In this document: in pieces, positions 8,290 to 17,588 of the stretch
How the letters are laid out: every line of letters starts with the position of its first letter
Numbering within the stretch: position 1 is the stretch's first letter
Assembly: GCF_015356785.1 (NCBI RefSeq)
Contig: NZ_JAAEJV010000006.1
Location: forward strand, 1-64,000
DNA length: 64,000 nt
Reading direction: 5' to 3'
DNA from: Candidatus Neptunochlamydia vexilliferae
GTDB taxonomy: Bacteria; Chlamydiota; Chlamydiia; Chlamydiales; Simkaniaceae
Translations under genes and position numbers: made by a program
Notes under the pieces: generated by a model
What the model was told of the DNA's origin: nothing
Database searches by the model: none
What the model saw: the letters and a program-made list of their open reading frames with translations, nothing else

Positions 8290-10515
8290 TCAATGGCTGT
8301 CAATAGTGACCACGCCATCTCCTGTGGTATTGACGACATCAGAAGAGGAGAGGCTCACCCCTGTATTACCAATGCCAGTTCCTTTAGCGGTTCCTTCGAC
8401 ATCGATATCTCCATCAATAGCGGTCACTTCAGCGAGGTGGCCGGAGATGGAGATTCCATTGTTGTAGTTTGTTCCCGTTCCTCCAAAGCCAATGAGATTA
8501 AGGGTGGCAGCTTCCGAGCCCGTTCCTTTGGAAACGATCTGGCTATTTTCAATCCGGACCCCTTGGTTAAAGGCGTCGGTTCCATTTCCGGTTCCGGTGA
8601 GGGTGACCGATCCATCAACAGCTTGGATGGTGGAGCTTAAGCCCGATACCGAGATACCGCAGTTTCCTTCTCTACCACCAGGGGAGCAGGCTCCTTCAAT
8701 CGTAATAGGAGCATTGACAAGGGAATTAACTTTACCACCACTTTCGAAGCGGACTCCGTAGTTATAGTCGCCTTTTCCTTGGCCATTTCCGGTGATGGTG
8801 ATAGCTCCTTCATTGGATTGCACGGTTCCTCCTGCGAGGATGACGCCATGGTTATTGGTGTCGCCATCGCCTGCTGTTCCGCTAATAGATAGGGTTCCCT
8901 GCCCAGTGGAGGTGACGAGAGCGCTAGACCCTAGGCGGACTCCAAAGTTGAGATCGCCCGTTCCTCCTCCTGTTCCAATGACTTGGACAGAGCCATCTTC
9001 GGTTTCGATATTGGGGGCAATACCACTGGTGATTTCAACACCAACGTTATTGGAGATTCCGAGCCCCCCAACGCCACTGATCAGGACGGAGCCAGTTGTT
9101 GTTTTGACCGTTCCCTGAAGGGAGAGCCCTTTGTTGTTTTTTCCACTGCTTGTTCCTCCTCCCTGTCCATCGAGGTTGATCATTCCAGCGTCGGTGATGA
9201 TCTGCGCGCCACTTCCAGAGATTTGGATTCCGTTATTGAGATTATCTCCATTTCCTCCTGTTCCGGCAAGAGTGATCTCTCCTGATCCAGAGGTTTGGAT
9301 GAGGCTTCCGCCAGTGATGACAGTGCCATAGGCCATGTCACTTCCATCGAGGGGACCATAACCTGTTAAAGAGATGTTACCATTTCCTGCATCGATTGTT
9401 GCACCATTGCAGTAAAAGGTTCCTTCGTTTTGTCCGCCAAAATCACCGACATCGACGGTGACCTCTCCACCATTGGTAAGGATTTGGGATCCAAAAGCGA
9501 GTTCAAAAATAGCGCTTCCAGGATCTCGGTTCACTGCTTGAGCTCCATTGTCATTAATGGTTGCTGAAAAGTCACCTGCAGTGAGGGTAATTACCGATTG
9601 GGGGTCTACAATGATAGAGCGTCCTGCCTGAAGTGTTAAGCAATTGCCTGAAGTCGTTCCAGTCACATTATCATCTATAATGATATCGTTATTCGCTTGA
9701 ATCAAAACATTGGCGTTGTCTAAGGCCACTGAAAGATCGGGGCCTGAGATCATTGCTGTTCCTGTTGGATCACTTCCAAAAGTATTTCCAGTCGCGCTGT
9801 CGGGTCCTCCTGCACGGATATAAACGTTTTTTGGGTCGATGTGGAGAAGTCCTGCCTTTCCATGGGGGGCGGTAAGATCGATCGAGCCATCTTTATACTT
9901 AAAGTCTTTTGAGCTGCACAGCTTCAGTTTACCTCCATCGCCCGATAACTCTCCACCAGAGGAGCGTGCGGTTCCTAAAAAGATCATCGCCTCTTGTCCC
10001 AAGATGCTAATCGTTCCTCCGTCGCCTTTATCATTTGCAGAGGCATCCAAAACACCTTCTGGGTAGACATAGACCGTCTTCCCGGAAAGGGTCATGTGAT
10101 TTCCTGGAACGGTCACTTTTCCTTGGTGAGAAATCGTCTCCGCATCGATCTCTACTAGAGAGGCTACGATCTCCCCTTCGATACCGATCGTGACTCCTCC
10201 TTCATGTTTCAGGTAAAGAGGGCCATTCGACTGTACTTTTCCTAGAATCTTTGCAAGATGGTTCCCTTTTATCGAAAGGTGGAGTCCTTGACTTTCATTA
10301 GATTGGAAAATGGTCACAACTTCATCTTCTCCAAGATCGAAGGTATCCCATTCAATATGGGCATTGTTTTCCACTTCGATCATGAGTTCTTGATCGTAAG
10401 AGGTAATAAAGGCTTCTCCTTCTACCACCTTGGGCGCCGTTGGCAAGGCAAAAAGAAAAATAGGTAAGAAACAGGCTATAAAAAAGCTTAAGATTGAACG
10501 CATCATGACCACCAT
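8290..10515 (-). CDS. Filamentous-haemagglutinin-like exoprotein of a two-partner secretion system
   Basis: A signal peptide (hydrophobic ILSFFIACFLPIFLFAL, cleavage near ALP) precedes a TPS-like domain: WDTFDLGEDEVVTIFQSN, KILGKVQSNGPLYL, then beta-helix-like repeats rich in Gly, Thr and Asn (G-GG-G-NN-G-ISG). Such proteins cross the outer membrane through a TpsB partner and act as adhesins or toxins. It is divergent from a larger paralogue at 10612, and the transporter lies beyond that. Here the glycine of the NPNGI-like motif region is less well kept (SNGPLYLKHEGGVTIG). The protein ends abruptly in a repeat (VVTIDSH), without the non-repeated C-terminal domain of the paralogue, so it may be 3'-truncated. 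Several ATGs (10515, 10506, 10503) are possible starts. Confidence 0.85.
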   Translation of the reverse strand: MVVMMRSILSFFIACFLPIFLFALPTAPKVVEGEAFITSYDQELMIEVENNAHIEWDTFDLGEDEVVTIFQSNESQGLHLSIKGNHLAKILGKVQSNGPLYLKHEGGVTIGIEGEIVASLVEIDAETISHQGKVTVPGNHMTLSGKTVYVYPEGVLDASANDKGDGGTISILGQEAMIFLGTARSSGGELSGDGGKLKLCSSKDFKYKDGSIDLTAPHGKAGLLHIDPKNVYIRAGGPDSATGNTFGSDPTGTAMISGPDLSVALDNANVLIQANNDIIIDDNVTGTTSGNCLTLQAGRSIIVDPQSVITLTAGDFSATINDNGAQAVNRDPGSAIFELAFGSQILTNGGEVTVDVGDFGGQNEGTFYCNGATIDAGNGNISLTGYGPLDGSDMAYGTVITGGSLIQTSGSGEITLAGTGGNGDNLNNGIQISGSGAQIITDAGMINLDGQGGGTSSGKNNKGLSLQGTVKTTTGSVLISGVGGLGISNNVGVEITSGIAPNIETEDGSVQVIGTGGGTGDLNFGVRLGSSALVTSTGQGTLSISGTAGDGDTNNHGVILAGGTVQSNEGAITITGNGQGKGDYNYGVRFESGGKVNSLVNAPITIEGACSPGGREGNCGISVSGLSSTIQAVDGSVTLTGTGNGTDAFNQGVRIENSQIVSKGTGSEAATLNLIGFGGTGTNYNNGISISGHLAEVTAIDGDIDVEGTAKGTGIGNTGVSLSSSDVVNTTGDGVVTIDSH

Positions 10516-10611
10516 GGTTTTAAATGAAATCTTAATAATTGTTTTCCATCTCTTGGAATTTTTTCAAGAAAAAAATTGCTGTTTCCCGAATTTTTTTGTA
10601 TAGGCAAAGGG

Positions 10612-13600
10612 ATGAAGTGGTTTTATGTGCTTACTTTAGTTCCTCTCTGCCTGCTTGGGCAGCCTAAAGGGCTCGACATCCGCTCAGGGCAGCTCACTTT
10701 TAAGGATGGGACGGTCACCCAAACCTCTGCTAAAGCGATCGCCCATTGGGATGATTTTTCGGTCGGTAAGGGAGAGACTCTTCGTTTTGTCCAACCCAGT
10801 AAAGATGCGGCCATTTTAAACCGCGTTGTTGGCAAAAGCATAAGCCAAATTCTCGGAAGTTTAAAAGCTAACGGGAACGTCATTCTTATCAACCCCAATG
10901 GCGTCTACATCTCAGGCGACATCCAAACAGCCGGCTTTATCGCATCGACCGCAGATATCTCTAATGAAAATTTCCTTAACGGCAAAGAGCTACAATTTGG
11001 TCCCACCGATGGAGAGATCACCAATGCCGGTCACATCTCTTGCCCAGGCGGCGATGTCTACCTCATTGCAAAAAAGGTTGATAACTCGGGAGAGATCGAA
11101 GGGCATCAGGTCGTTATCCGCCCCCATAACAACCCCAAAGTCCTCATCCGCGCCGACGATACCGACATTTCCTCTACTTACGAAAAGGCGATTTCCCATA
11201 CCGGTACCATCCGCGCGTTTGCCACCAAAGAAGAGGGGGGCAAAATTTACCTCGTAGCTTTCGAAGGGACGACTGAGGTAGATGGCACCCTTATCGGTGA
11301 TGAGGTCCATGTCCTAGGTCAAGAGGTCACACTCAAAGAAAACACCCACATCGATGCGTCAGGTCCCTCAGGAGGAACGGTCCTCATCGGTGGTGATTAT
11401 CAAGGGGCAAACCCCGATATTTTCAACGCGCAAAATGTCTATGTTGCTAAGGGAGCAGAGGTCAAAGCCAACAGTACTGGCAGCGGTGATGGAGGAAAGG
11501 TCATTTACTGGTCTGATGGGATCACAACCGTTTGTAGCCACACAAGTGTTCGTGGTGGACCTGAAGGTGGAAATGGTGGTTTTGTGGAGGTTTCAAGCCG
11601 AGGAGAGCTTTACTATGGAGGAACCAATGACTCAAAAGCTCCTTGTGGAAAATGGGGAGAAATCCTATTTGATCCTTCCAATGTGAATGTTGCTGCAGGA
11701 GCAGATACCAACATAGGAGGAAGTCCTAATTGGACCCCTACTGGAGTATCTCCAGCCAATTTGACTCCCACAACGCTTCAGTCGTCGCTCAATAGCAATG
11801 GAGCTGTAACGTTGACCACAGCCAGCGGAGATACTGAAGCAGGAACCCTTACCTTTACAGATCCTGTGACCTGGGGAACGGGAGGGGCGGTTGAAAATGC
11901 CTCTTTCACTTGCACAGCAAATAGTACGATTACCTTCAATGCAGCTGTAACCAACAATGGAACAGGGACATTTACTTGTTCTGGAAGTCAGGTAGTTTTT
12001 AATGCAGATGTGACAAACAGCGGAGGCAATTTCAATGTTAATGCTGGGTCGAATATCACGGTAAATAGTGGGGTAACGATCCAAAACAGCGGAGCGGGAG
12101 GAATCACTTTTAAAGGGAGTCGAGGAAGCTCAGCAACAGAGATTCAGATTGATCGTGCAACGATTTCAACGGTTTTAGGAGCAATCAACCTTAATGGAAC
12201 GGGGGTGACGACCGCTGATGGGGATGATGTGCGGATTACTGGGGCAACGGCTTCTGTGTCTTCTACTTCAGGAGCGATCAACATTAAGGGTCAAGGGGAT
12301 AATGTAAGCAATACCGTTGGGCTAGAGGTTTCGGAGGGGGCTCGAATTACCTCAGAATCAGGAGACATTAGTTTTAATGGAAGAGGAGGATTCTCCTTAA
12401 CATCAACGAATCAAGATGGGATCCTTTTAACAGGAACAGATACGATGGTTTCAACAACGGGAGGAGGAAGTATTACCCTTGTTGGAAATGGTCGTGGAGC
12501 TGCTTTTTCGCAAAATAACATGGGTGTTGTCATCGCAAGTGGCGCTCAAGTCACTGCAGCGACAACAGGGAAAATTAGTATCACGGGAACGGGAGGATCT
12601 GGAATCCGCGATGAAAAAGGGGTCTATCTTACAGGAGCAGATGTCCTTGTTCAAACAGATACCGGTGATATTAAGATTGTAGGGACAGGAAGGGCCAATG
12701 ACACGAACTTTGGAGAAAGCAATAATGAAGGAATTATGCTCAATGGAGGAGTGATTATCCGGTCAGCGGGAGGAGCGATCAACTTAACAGGACGGGGTCC
12801 TAGTGCAAACTCAATTCGGTCTCCAGGAATTCGGATTAATAACAGCTCGGTTGCCAATAGTGGCGATGGAACGATTACAATGTATGGACAGGTTTCTCGC
12901 CAGCCTACATCGGATCAAGTCTCTATTATTTTGAGCTCAGCAACAATTACAGGTGTCAATGGAGCGATCAGCATTACTGGAGATATTCCTGTAGGAGGAG
13001 GCTTAAGAGCTGGTGGGGGGATTAGTTGTGCAGGTGGAACGATCAGCACGACAGGAACTGGAACAATTACTCTCATAGGGAGGACGGTGCCAGGGGCAAG
13101 AACTACTACTAGCGCTAGGGGAGGTCCTGGAATCGCAATAACAGGTAATGCTTTGATATCAAATACTTTATCAGGTGTAAATGCTCCTAAGATATTGCTA
13201 AATGGGCGGGGTTCTGTTGGGCGGTTAGCTATCGGTAACGGGATCTACATGGATTCGGGGACAATTTCTACAACCAGTGGAGAGATAGAACTGATTGGCT
13301 CTTGCCGGAATTTTAGTGGTTTTGTGACTGGAGTTTTTATTGCGAATGGAATTGGGCTTGAAGGGACAGCGGCAGTGTCTTCAACCACTGGGGCCATTTT
13401 ATTTACAGGGACTGGATTAGATCCAGGAAGGTTGAATACCGCAACAACCAATGCAGGAATTACTATTGCTGGAGGGGCCTCCATCTCTTCAAATGGAGGG
13501 GTCACTTTTATGGGGACAGGGAGCACAGTTGACACAGCAAGTCGTGGCATTGCACTCACTGGAGGAACAATTTCAACAACCAGCGCCCCTATTAGCTTAA

Positions 13601-15270
13601 CTGGAGTTGGGGGGACCCGTGGGAGTTCTCTAGGAATTTTCACAAGTGGATCTCCTACAGTTACCTCTGCTACTGGCGCTATTTCCATCACAGGGAGCCC
13701 CAATGCCACCGCTCCCCCTGGAACCGGTGCAAGAGGAATCTCGATGACTGGAGGGACAGTGAGCTTAACAGGGGCAGGATCGGTCACTATGACAGGAACA
13801 GGTTCTTCTGAAGGAGGAACAGGGTCTCACGGGATTTCAATGTCAGGGTCTTCAACAGAGGTCACAGCTTCGGATGGATCGATTTTAATAGATGGGGTAG
13901 GGGGAGGCTCTGTAGCAAGTAACTGTGATGGCATTGTGATTCAATCAGGGGCAAAGATACGGGGCACCTCTACAGCATCTGTGACTTTAGTCGGAATTGG
14001 AGGAGTCAATGGAAACACCTTTAATAACGATGGAATTGCAATTAGTGGGGCAAGTTCTGAAATCTCCATAGCCAGTGGCGCCCTTTCTTTAGCAGGAACA
14101 GGGGGAGGAACCACCACCGGCAATAAGGGGATCCGCATTGACAGTAATGGAAGTCTTATTGGGAAAAGTGGCGCTGTCAATGCTGTGGGAATAGGGGGCT
14201 CAGGGACAAGTGAAAACGATGGAATCTTTATCATCAACCCAATAAGCTCTATTACTGCAGTCGACTCCTCGTCCTTTAATGTCACAGGAAGAGGGATGGG
14301 TTCAGCAAGTCCAGGCCGGGGAATTTTTATTGGAGCAGGGGGGCTTGTAGAAACAACAGGCTCAGGCACCCTAACCCTTGATGGAATAGGGAACGGGATT
14401 GGTTCTGACAGCTATGGAGTTGAAATCGTTGGAGTAGGAACCCAAATCGAAAACTCAGGAACAGGAATCCTTACCCTCATCGGTCGAGAAAATGGAGCCA
14501 CTAAAACAGGACTGCACTTTGGAGACTTTGCCAATGTGAACACCAACTCGACAGGAAGTGTGACCCTTCAAGCCTTAAGCGATCTTGTGGTCGGCTCGAG
14601 TGGGTCAACAACGGCTACCGGCACTGGAACCATCACCTTCGATGCTGCTGACAACCTCTTCATTTTAGGAGGAGCTTCCTTCGGTGTTGACGCGGGGCTC
14701 GGTCGCTTCATCGCAGGTGCCGACATCGACATCTCAGAAGGAGCAACCTTTATAGCAACCAGTGGAAACTTTACCTTCGTTGTTGATAATGACTTTCCCA
14801 CTTCGCCCCTCTTTGGTCCAGGGACCTTTAACTTTACCAGCAGTACCATTACCACTCCTGGAGAAGTAAGGATTTACACTTCCGAACAGTCTCTAAATTC
14901 AGCTGCTGGAGAGACCATTAATGGGGAGGTCTTTAATCCCGGAGCAATAGGCGTTGATAGCGCTACCGAAAAGTTTGGTTTTTACTTCCCCGGAGGAACT
15001 TATGGTGGAGGAGCCTTCAACTTTTACTATAAAGTCCCATCCCCCGTAGACATCATTGCAGGAACAGTCGCTATTCAGCGAGAGATCATTGTCAATCTCA
15101 AACAACTGCCCGATCTTCTCCCCGTTTTAAAAGCGTCCCGTCTTCCCTACCAGTTCCCAAATTTCCACTTCTCCATCTGCACCGAAAATGGAGTGTGCAG
15201 CCCCAGCCTTTCTCCTTACGGGTCGTTTATCTTTGAAGACGACGTTTACTGGATCGGCATTTCGCAATAA
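10612..15270 (+). CDS. Large filamentous-haemagglutinin-like exoprotein (TpsA)
   Basis: About 1,552 residues from ATG 10612 (the frame is open to 10576; 10612 directly precedes the signal peptide KWFYVLTLVPLCLLG and follows AAAGG). The TPS secretion domain is clear: AIAHWDDFSVGKGETLRFVQ, ILGSLKANGNVILINPNGVY (the NPNG motif), FIAST-DISN-NF. Then come more than a dozen beta-helix repeats of about 35-40 residues (I-TG-G, NNGI-ISG, STTSG-I-LTG). A distinct C-terminal part begins near FYFPGGTYGGG and ends in WIGISQ. Predicted secreted and surface-exposed via the TpsB at 15336. The repeats are homologous to those of the divergent gene, so the pair arose by duplication. Confidence 0.9.
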   Translation: MKWFYVLTLVPLCLLGQPKGLDIRSGQLTFKDGTVTQTSAKAIAHWDDFSVGKGETLRFVQPSKDAAILNRVVGKSISQILGSLKANGNVILINPNGVYISGDIQTAGFIASTADISNENFLNGKELQFGPTDGEITNAGHISCPGGDVYLIAKKVDNSGEIEGHQVVIRPHNNPKVLIRADDTDISSTYEKAISHTGTIRAFATKEEGGKIYLVAFEGTTEVDGTLIGDEVHVLGQEVTLKENTHIDASGPSGGTVLIGGDYQGANPDIFNAQNVYVAKGAEVKANSTGSGDGGKVIYWSDGITTVCSHTSVRGGPEGGNGGFVEVSSRGELYYGGTNDSKAPCGKWGEILFDPSNVNVAAGADTNIGGSPNWTPTGVSPANLTPTTLQSSLNSNGAVTLTTASGDTEAGTLTFTDPVTWGTGGAVENASFTCTANSTITFNAAVTNNGTGTFTCSGSQVVFNADVTNSGGNFNVNAGSNITVNSGVTIQNSGAGGITFKGSRGSSATEIQIDRATISTVLGAINLNGTGVTTADGDDVRITGATASVSSTSGAINIKGQGDNVSNTVGLEVSEGARITSESGDISFNGRGGFSLTSTNQDGILLTGTDTMVSTTGGGSITLVGNGRGAAFSQNNMGVVIASGAQVTAATTGKISITGTGGSGIRDEKGVYLTGADVLVQTDTGDIKIVGTGRANDTNFGESNNEGIMLNGGVIIRSAGGAINLTGRGPSANSIRSPGIRINNSSVANSGDGTITMYGQVSRQPTSDQVSIILSSATITGVNGAISITGDIPVGGGLRAGGGISCAGGTISTTGTGTITLIGRTVPGARTTTSARGGPGIAITGNALISNTLSGVNAPKILLNGRGSVGRLAIGNGIYMDSGTISTTSGEIELIGSCRNFSGFVTGVFIANGIGLEGTAAVSSTTGAILFTGTGLDPGRLNTATTNAGITIAGGASISSNGGVTFMGTGSTVDTASRGIALTGGTISTTSAPISLTGVGGTRGSSLGIFTSGSPTVTSATGAISITGSPNATAPPGTGARGISMTGGTVSLTGAGSVTMTGTGSSEGGTGSHGISMSGSSTEVTASDGSILIDGVGGGSVASNCDGIVIQSGAKIRGTSTASVTLVGIGGVNGNTFNNDGIAISGASSEISIASGALSLAGTGGGTTTGNKGIRIDSNGSLIGKSGAVNAVGIGGSGTSENDGIFIINPISSITAVDSSSFNVTGRGMGSASPGRGIFIGAGGLVETTGSGTLTLDGIGNGIGSDSYGVEIVGVGTQIENSGTGILTLIGRENGATKTGLHFGDFANVNTNSTGSVTLQALSDLVVGSSGSTTATGTGTITFDAADNLFILGGASFGVDAGLGRFIAGADIDISEGATFIATSGNFTFVVDNDFPTSPLFGPGTFNFTSSTITTPGEVRIYTSEQSLNSAAGETINGEVFNPGAIGVDSATEKFGFYFPGGTYGGGAFNFYYKVPSPVDIIAGTVAIQREIIVNLKQLPDLLPVLKASRLPYQFPNFHFSICTENGVCSPSLSPYGSFIFEDDVYWIGISQ

Positions 15271-15335
15271 ACTTGTTTTTTTAGCCCAAAATTTGTAAGG
15301 TAAAATTTTTAATAACTATAAGATCATAGATACCA

Positions 15336-17045
15336 ATGCGTCGATACCTTTTTTTAACCCTTTTACTCTTGTCTTTTTCCGCTTATGGAGAAGAAGAGGA
15401 AGAAGTTGCAGTGATTGAAGAAGCCCTTCCAAGGCTTCCTTCAGCTCCCGAACAAAAGCGTTCAGCTACCTTTATCCGTGAGCTTAAAGGGATTGTTCTT
15501 GTTGGGGATCCAGAGCATATTCTAGAGGGCGATCAGCTCAAAGAGGCACAAGGAATCGAGTTTTCTAATATCAAGGTTCCAGGAAATGCTAAAACTCTCC
15601 GAAGACGTTTATCAGCCTTCTTGGGTCATAAAGTCGATCAAGATACCTTGGGTGAGATCAAAGAGGTCATTACAAGCTACTATCAACAGGCCTCACATCC
15701 CCTTGTTTTAGTCGAGATTCCTCAGCAAGATATTTCGGAAAGTGTGATTCAAGTCCTTGTTTTAGGAAGCCGTTTAGGCGCTGTTAAAGTTGAAGGAAAC
15801 ACCTGGAGCTCTAGTCTCAGACTCAGAGAATATGTCGACCTCATTCCTAATCAGCAGATCAATGAATCCCGTCTGATGAAAGATGTCTACTTTATCAATC
15901 GGAATCCCTTTAGACGGGTTGATATTGTCTATGCTCCTGGGGAAGAGCCCCAGACAACCGATGTGATCCTATCGGTTCGCGAAAGACGGGCCTGGCGTTT
16001 TTATGCCGGCGCAGAAAACACAGGGGTTGAACCCACAGAGCGAGGACGGTGGTATGCCGGCTTTAACTGGGGAAATGCCTTCTGTCTTGGCCACATCCTA
16101 TCCTACCAATTTACAAGCGCTTTCGATGTGAATCGTTTTCACGCCCATACTGGAGAGTATACCGCCCCCTTACCATGGAAACATGTCTTCACCGTCTATG
16201 GAGGTTACTCGAGGGTCAAGCCGAAAGATCTCAAACCACCGATTAAAAGCAACGAAGGGTGGAGCATGCAGGTGAGTGCACGCTATAACGTTCCCCTAAA
16301 CATAACGCAGTATCTGGAACATGAGTTTACCGTTGGCGCCGACTTTAAACGGACCAACAACACCTTTGAATTTGAAGAAGACTTCCCCCTCCTCGGAAGA
16401 CCCGTTAACTTGACCCAGCTTGTTGTCGGTTACGCCGGAAACTACAATAGAAGTAGCTACCGTCTCGACTTTGATGGTGATCTTTATTGGTCACCCGGTA
16501 ACCTTTTTGCCGATCAGTCAGACGCTGCCTATGACTCACTTCGTCCCGATGCCAAAAACCATTGGGTTTACTTTCGCGGATCGTTTGTTTACTTGCAACG
16601 CCTTCCCAAGTCTTTCTCCTTATCCCTCCTTGCTAGAGGGCAAATCGCAAGCCAAAACCTCCTTCCTAGCGAGCAGTTTGGCCTTGGGGGATACAGCACC
16701 GTTCGCGGCTATGACCAGCGAGAGGTGAACAAGGATGGAGCTATCCTCCTGAGTGGAGAAGCAAGAAGTCCCGCCTTCCGCGTCCTTAAAAACATCAAGT
16801 CGCAGTGGAAAGTGGATGATGCAATGCAGTTCCTTATTTTCCTTGATTATGGATGGGGAAGTGATCACAACGCCCTTCCCGGTGAGCGGAAAACCGACTA
16901 CCTCTTTGGGACAGGACCTGGTGTTCGCTACACCATTGAGCCCTACCTAACTGCCCGCCTTGACTGGGGAATTAAGCTCCACAAGAAGGCCGAATTTGGT
17001 GGAGGGAACACGATGGTCCACTTCAACGTCACCGCCAGCTACTAG
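15336..17045 (+). CDS. Outer-membrane TpsB transporter (ShlB/FhaC/HecB family)
   Basis: Signal peptide RRYLFLTLLLLSFSAYG, then POTRA-type domains (residues about 60-215: GDPEHILEG, YYQQASHPLVLVEIPQQDI, VQVLVLGSRLGAVKVEGN) and a 16-strand-type barrel to the end. The conserved loop-6 motif is present as VRGYDQREV. The C-terminus ends in alternating polar/aromatic residues (TMVHFNVTASY) as in Omp85-superfamily barrels. It exports TpsA proteins across the outer membrane and lies 65 bp downstream of the larger TpsA, in the same direction, the standard tpsAB order. Confidence 0.93.
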   Translation: MRRYLFLTLLLLSFSAYGEEEEEVAVIEEALPRLPSAPEQKRSATFIRELKGIVLVGDPEHILEGDQLKEAQGIEFSNIKVPGNAKTLRRRLSAFLGHKVDQDTLGEIKEVITSYYQQASHPLVLVEIPQQDISESVIQVLVLGSRLGAVKVEGNTWSSSLRLREYVDLIPNQQINESRLMKDVYFINRNPFRRVDIVYAPGEEPQTTDVILSVRERRAWRFYAGAENTGVEPTERGRWYAGFNWGNAFCLGHILSYQFTSAFDVNRFHAHTGEYTAPLPWKHVFTVYGGYSRVKPKDLKPPIKSNEGWSMQVSARYNVPLNITQYLEHEFTVGADFKRTNNTFEFEEDFPLLGRPVNLTQLVVGYAGNYNRSSYRLDFDGDLYWSPGNLFADQSDAAYDSLRPDAKNHWVYFRGSFVYLQRLPKSFSLSLLARGQIASQNLLPSEQFGLGGYSTVRGYDQREVNKDGAILLSGEARSPAFRVLKNIKSQWKVDDAMQFLIFLDYGWGSDHNALPGERKTDYLFGTGPGVRYTIEPYLTARLDWGIKLHKKAEFGGGNTMVHFNVTASY

Positions 17046-17096
17046 AAATAGCAAGCGCTTTAAAATAAGTTGTATGCAGGTTTATTTTCTGTATGC

Positions 17097-17125
17097 TTGA
17101 CGTAATCCGTAATGCGCGCTATAAT
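17097..17125 (+). promoter_or_regulatory. Consensus promoter of the higBA pair
   Basis: TTGACG (17097-17102), a 17-base spacer, and TATAAT (17120-17125). The likely start of transcription falls at or within a base or two of the higB ATG (17132), so the message would be leaderless. Confidence 0.75.
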
Positions 17126-17131
17126 AAAAGC

Positions 17132-17410
17132 ATGATTTGGTCATTTAAGGACAAACATACCAAAGCTTTATATGAAGGCAAAACTGTAAAAAAGTAGAAG
17201 TCCTTTTCAAGGCAGGCCGAAAAAAGGCTACAAATTTTAGATATGGCAGTTTCTTTAGAAGATTTGAAAAATTTGCCGAGTAATCGGTTTGAGTCTTTAA
17301 AAGGAAAAAGAAAAGGGCAATATAGTGTTAGAGTGAATAGCCAGTGGAGAGTTTGCTTCAACTGGATAAATAAAGAGCCCTGTAATGTCGAGATTGTAGA
17401 CTATCATTAG
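17132..17410 (+). pseudogene. higB: HigB/RelE-type toxin gene with an in-frame stop
   Basis: Reading from ATG 17132 gives WSFKDKHTKALYEG, a stop, then SFSRQAEKRLQILD, SLEDLKNLPSNRFESLKG, RKGQYSVRVNSQWRVCF and VEIVDYH. This is a full-length HigB-like mRNA interferase of 92 residues except for an amber TAG at 17195-17197. The fold and the C-terminal catalytic Arg/Tyr/His region are otherwise intact, so loss is by point mutation. The antitoxin gene follows after 15 bases. Confidence 0.85.
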
Positions 17411-17425
17411 TTGAGGAGTTAAGTA

Positions 17426-17588
17426 ATGGCTAATAAAATGAGACCTATACATCCTGGGGAAGTTTTAAAGGATGAGCTAGAAGTGCTTGATTTATCAGCA
17501 AGCGCTCTTGCCAGGGCTCTTGCAGTTCCTGCTAATCGAATTTCTTTTATATTAAATGGGAAAAGAGCTGTTACCGCTGATACTGCCC
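17426..17588 (+). pseudogene. higA: HigA-type antitoxin, truncated by an insertion sequence
   Basis: Begins MRPIHPGEVLKDEL and runs through the XRE helix-turn-helix (SASALARALAVPANRISFIL) to NGKRAVTADTA, exactly as HigA antitoxins do, then meets the end of the IS at 17589. The open frame continues to 17659 only through IS sequence, giving a 77-residue hybrid. HigA normally has about 95-100 residues, the missing part being a C-terminal helix. The DNA-binding half could still be made. Confidence 0.85.

Noticed and set aside
11665-12084. Long minus-strand frames opposite the large TpsA gene
   Set aside because: They mirror the Gly/Thr/Ser-rich repeat codons of the real gene on the other strand.
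8290-15270. Repeats in the TpsA genes as a CRISPR array
   Set aside because: The repeats are coding, of irregular length and degenerate; no CRISPR-type identical repeat with spacers and no cas genes were seen anywhere in the window.
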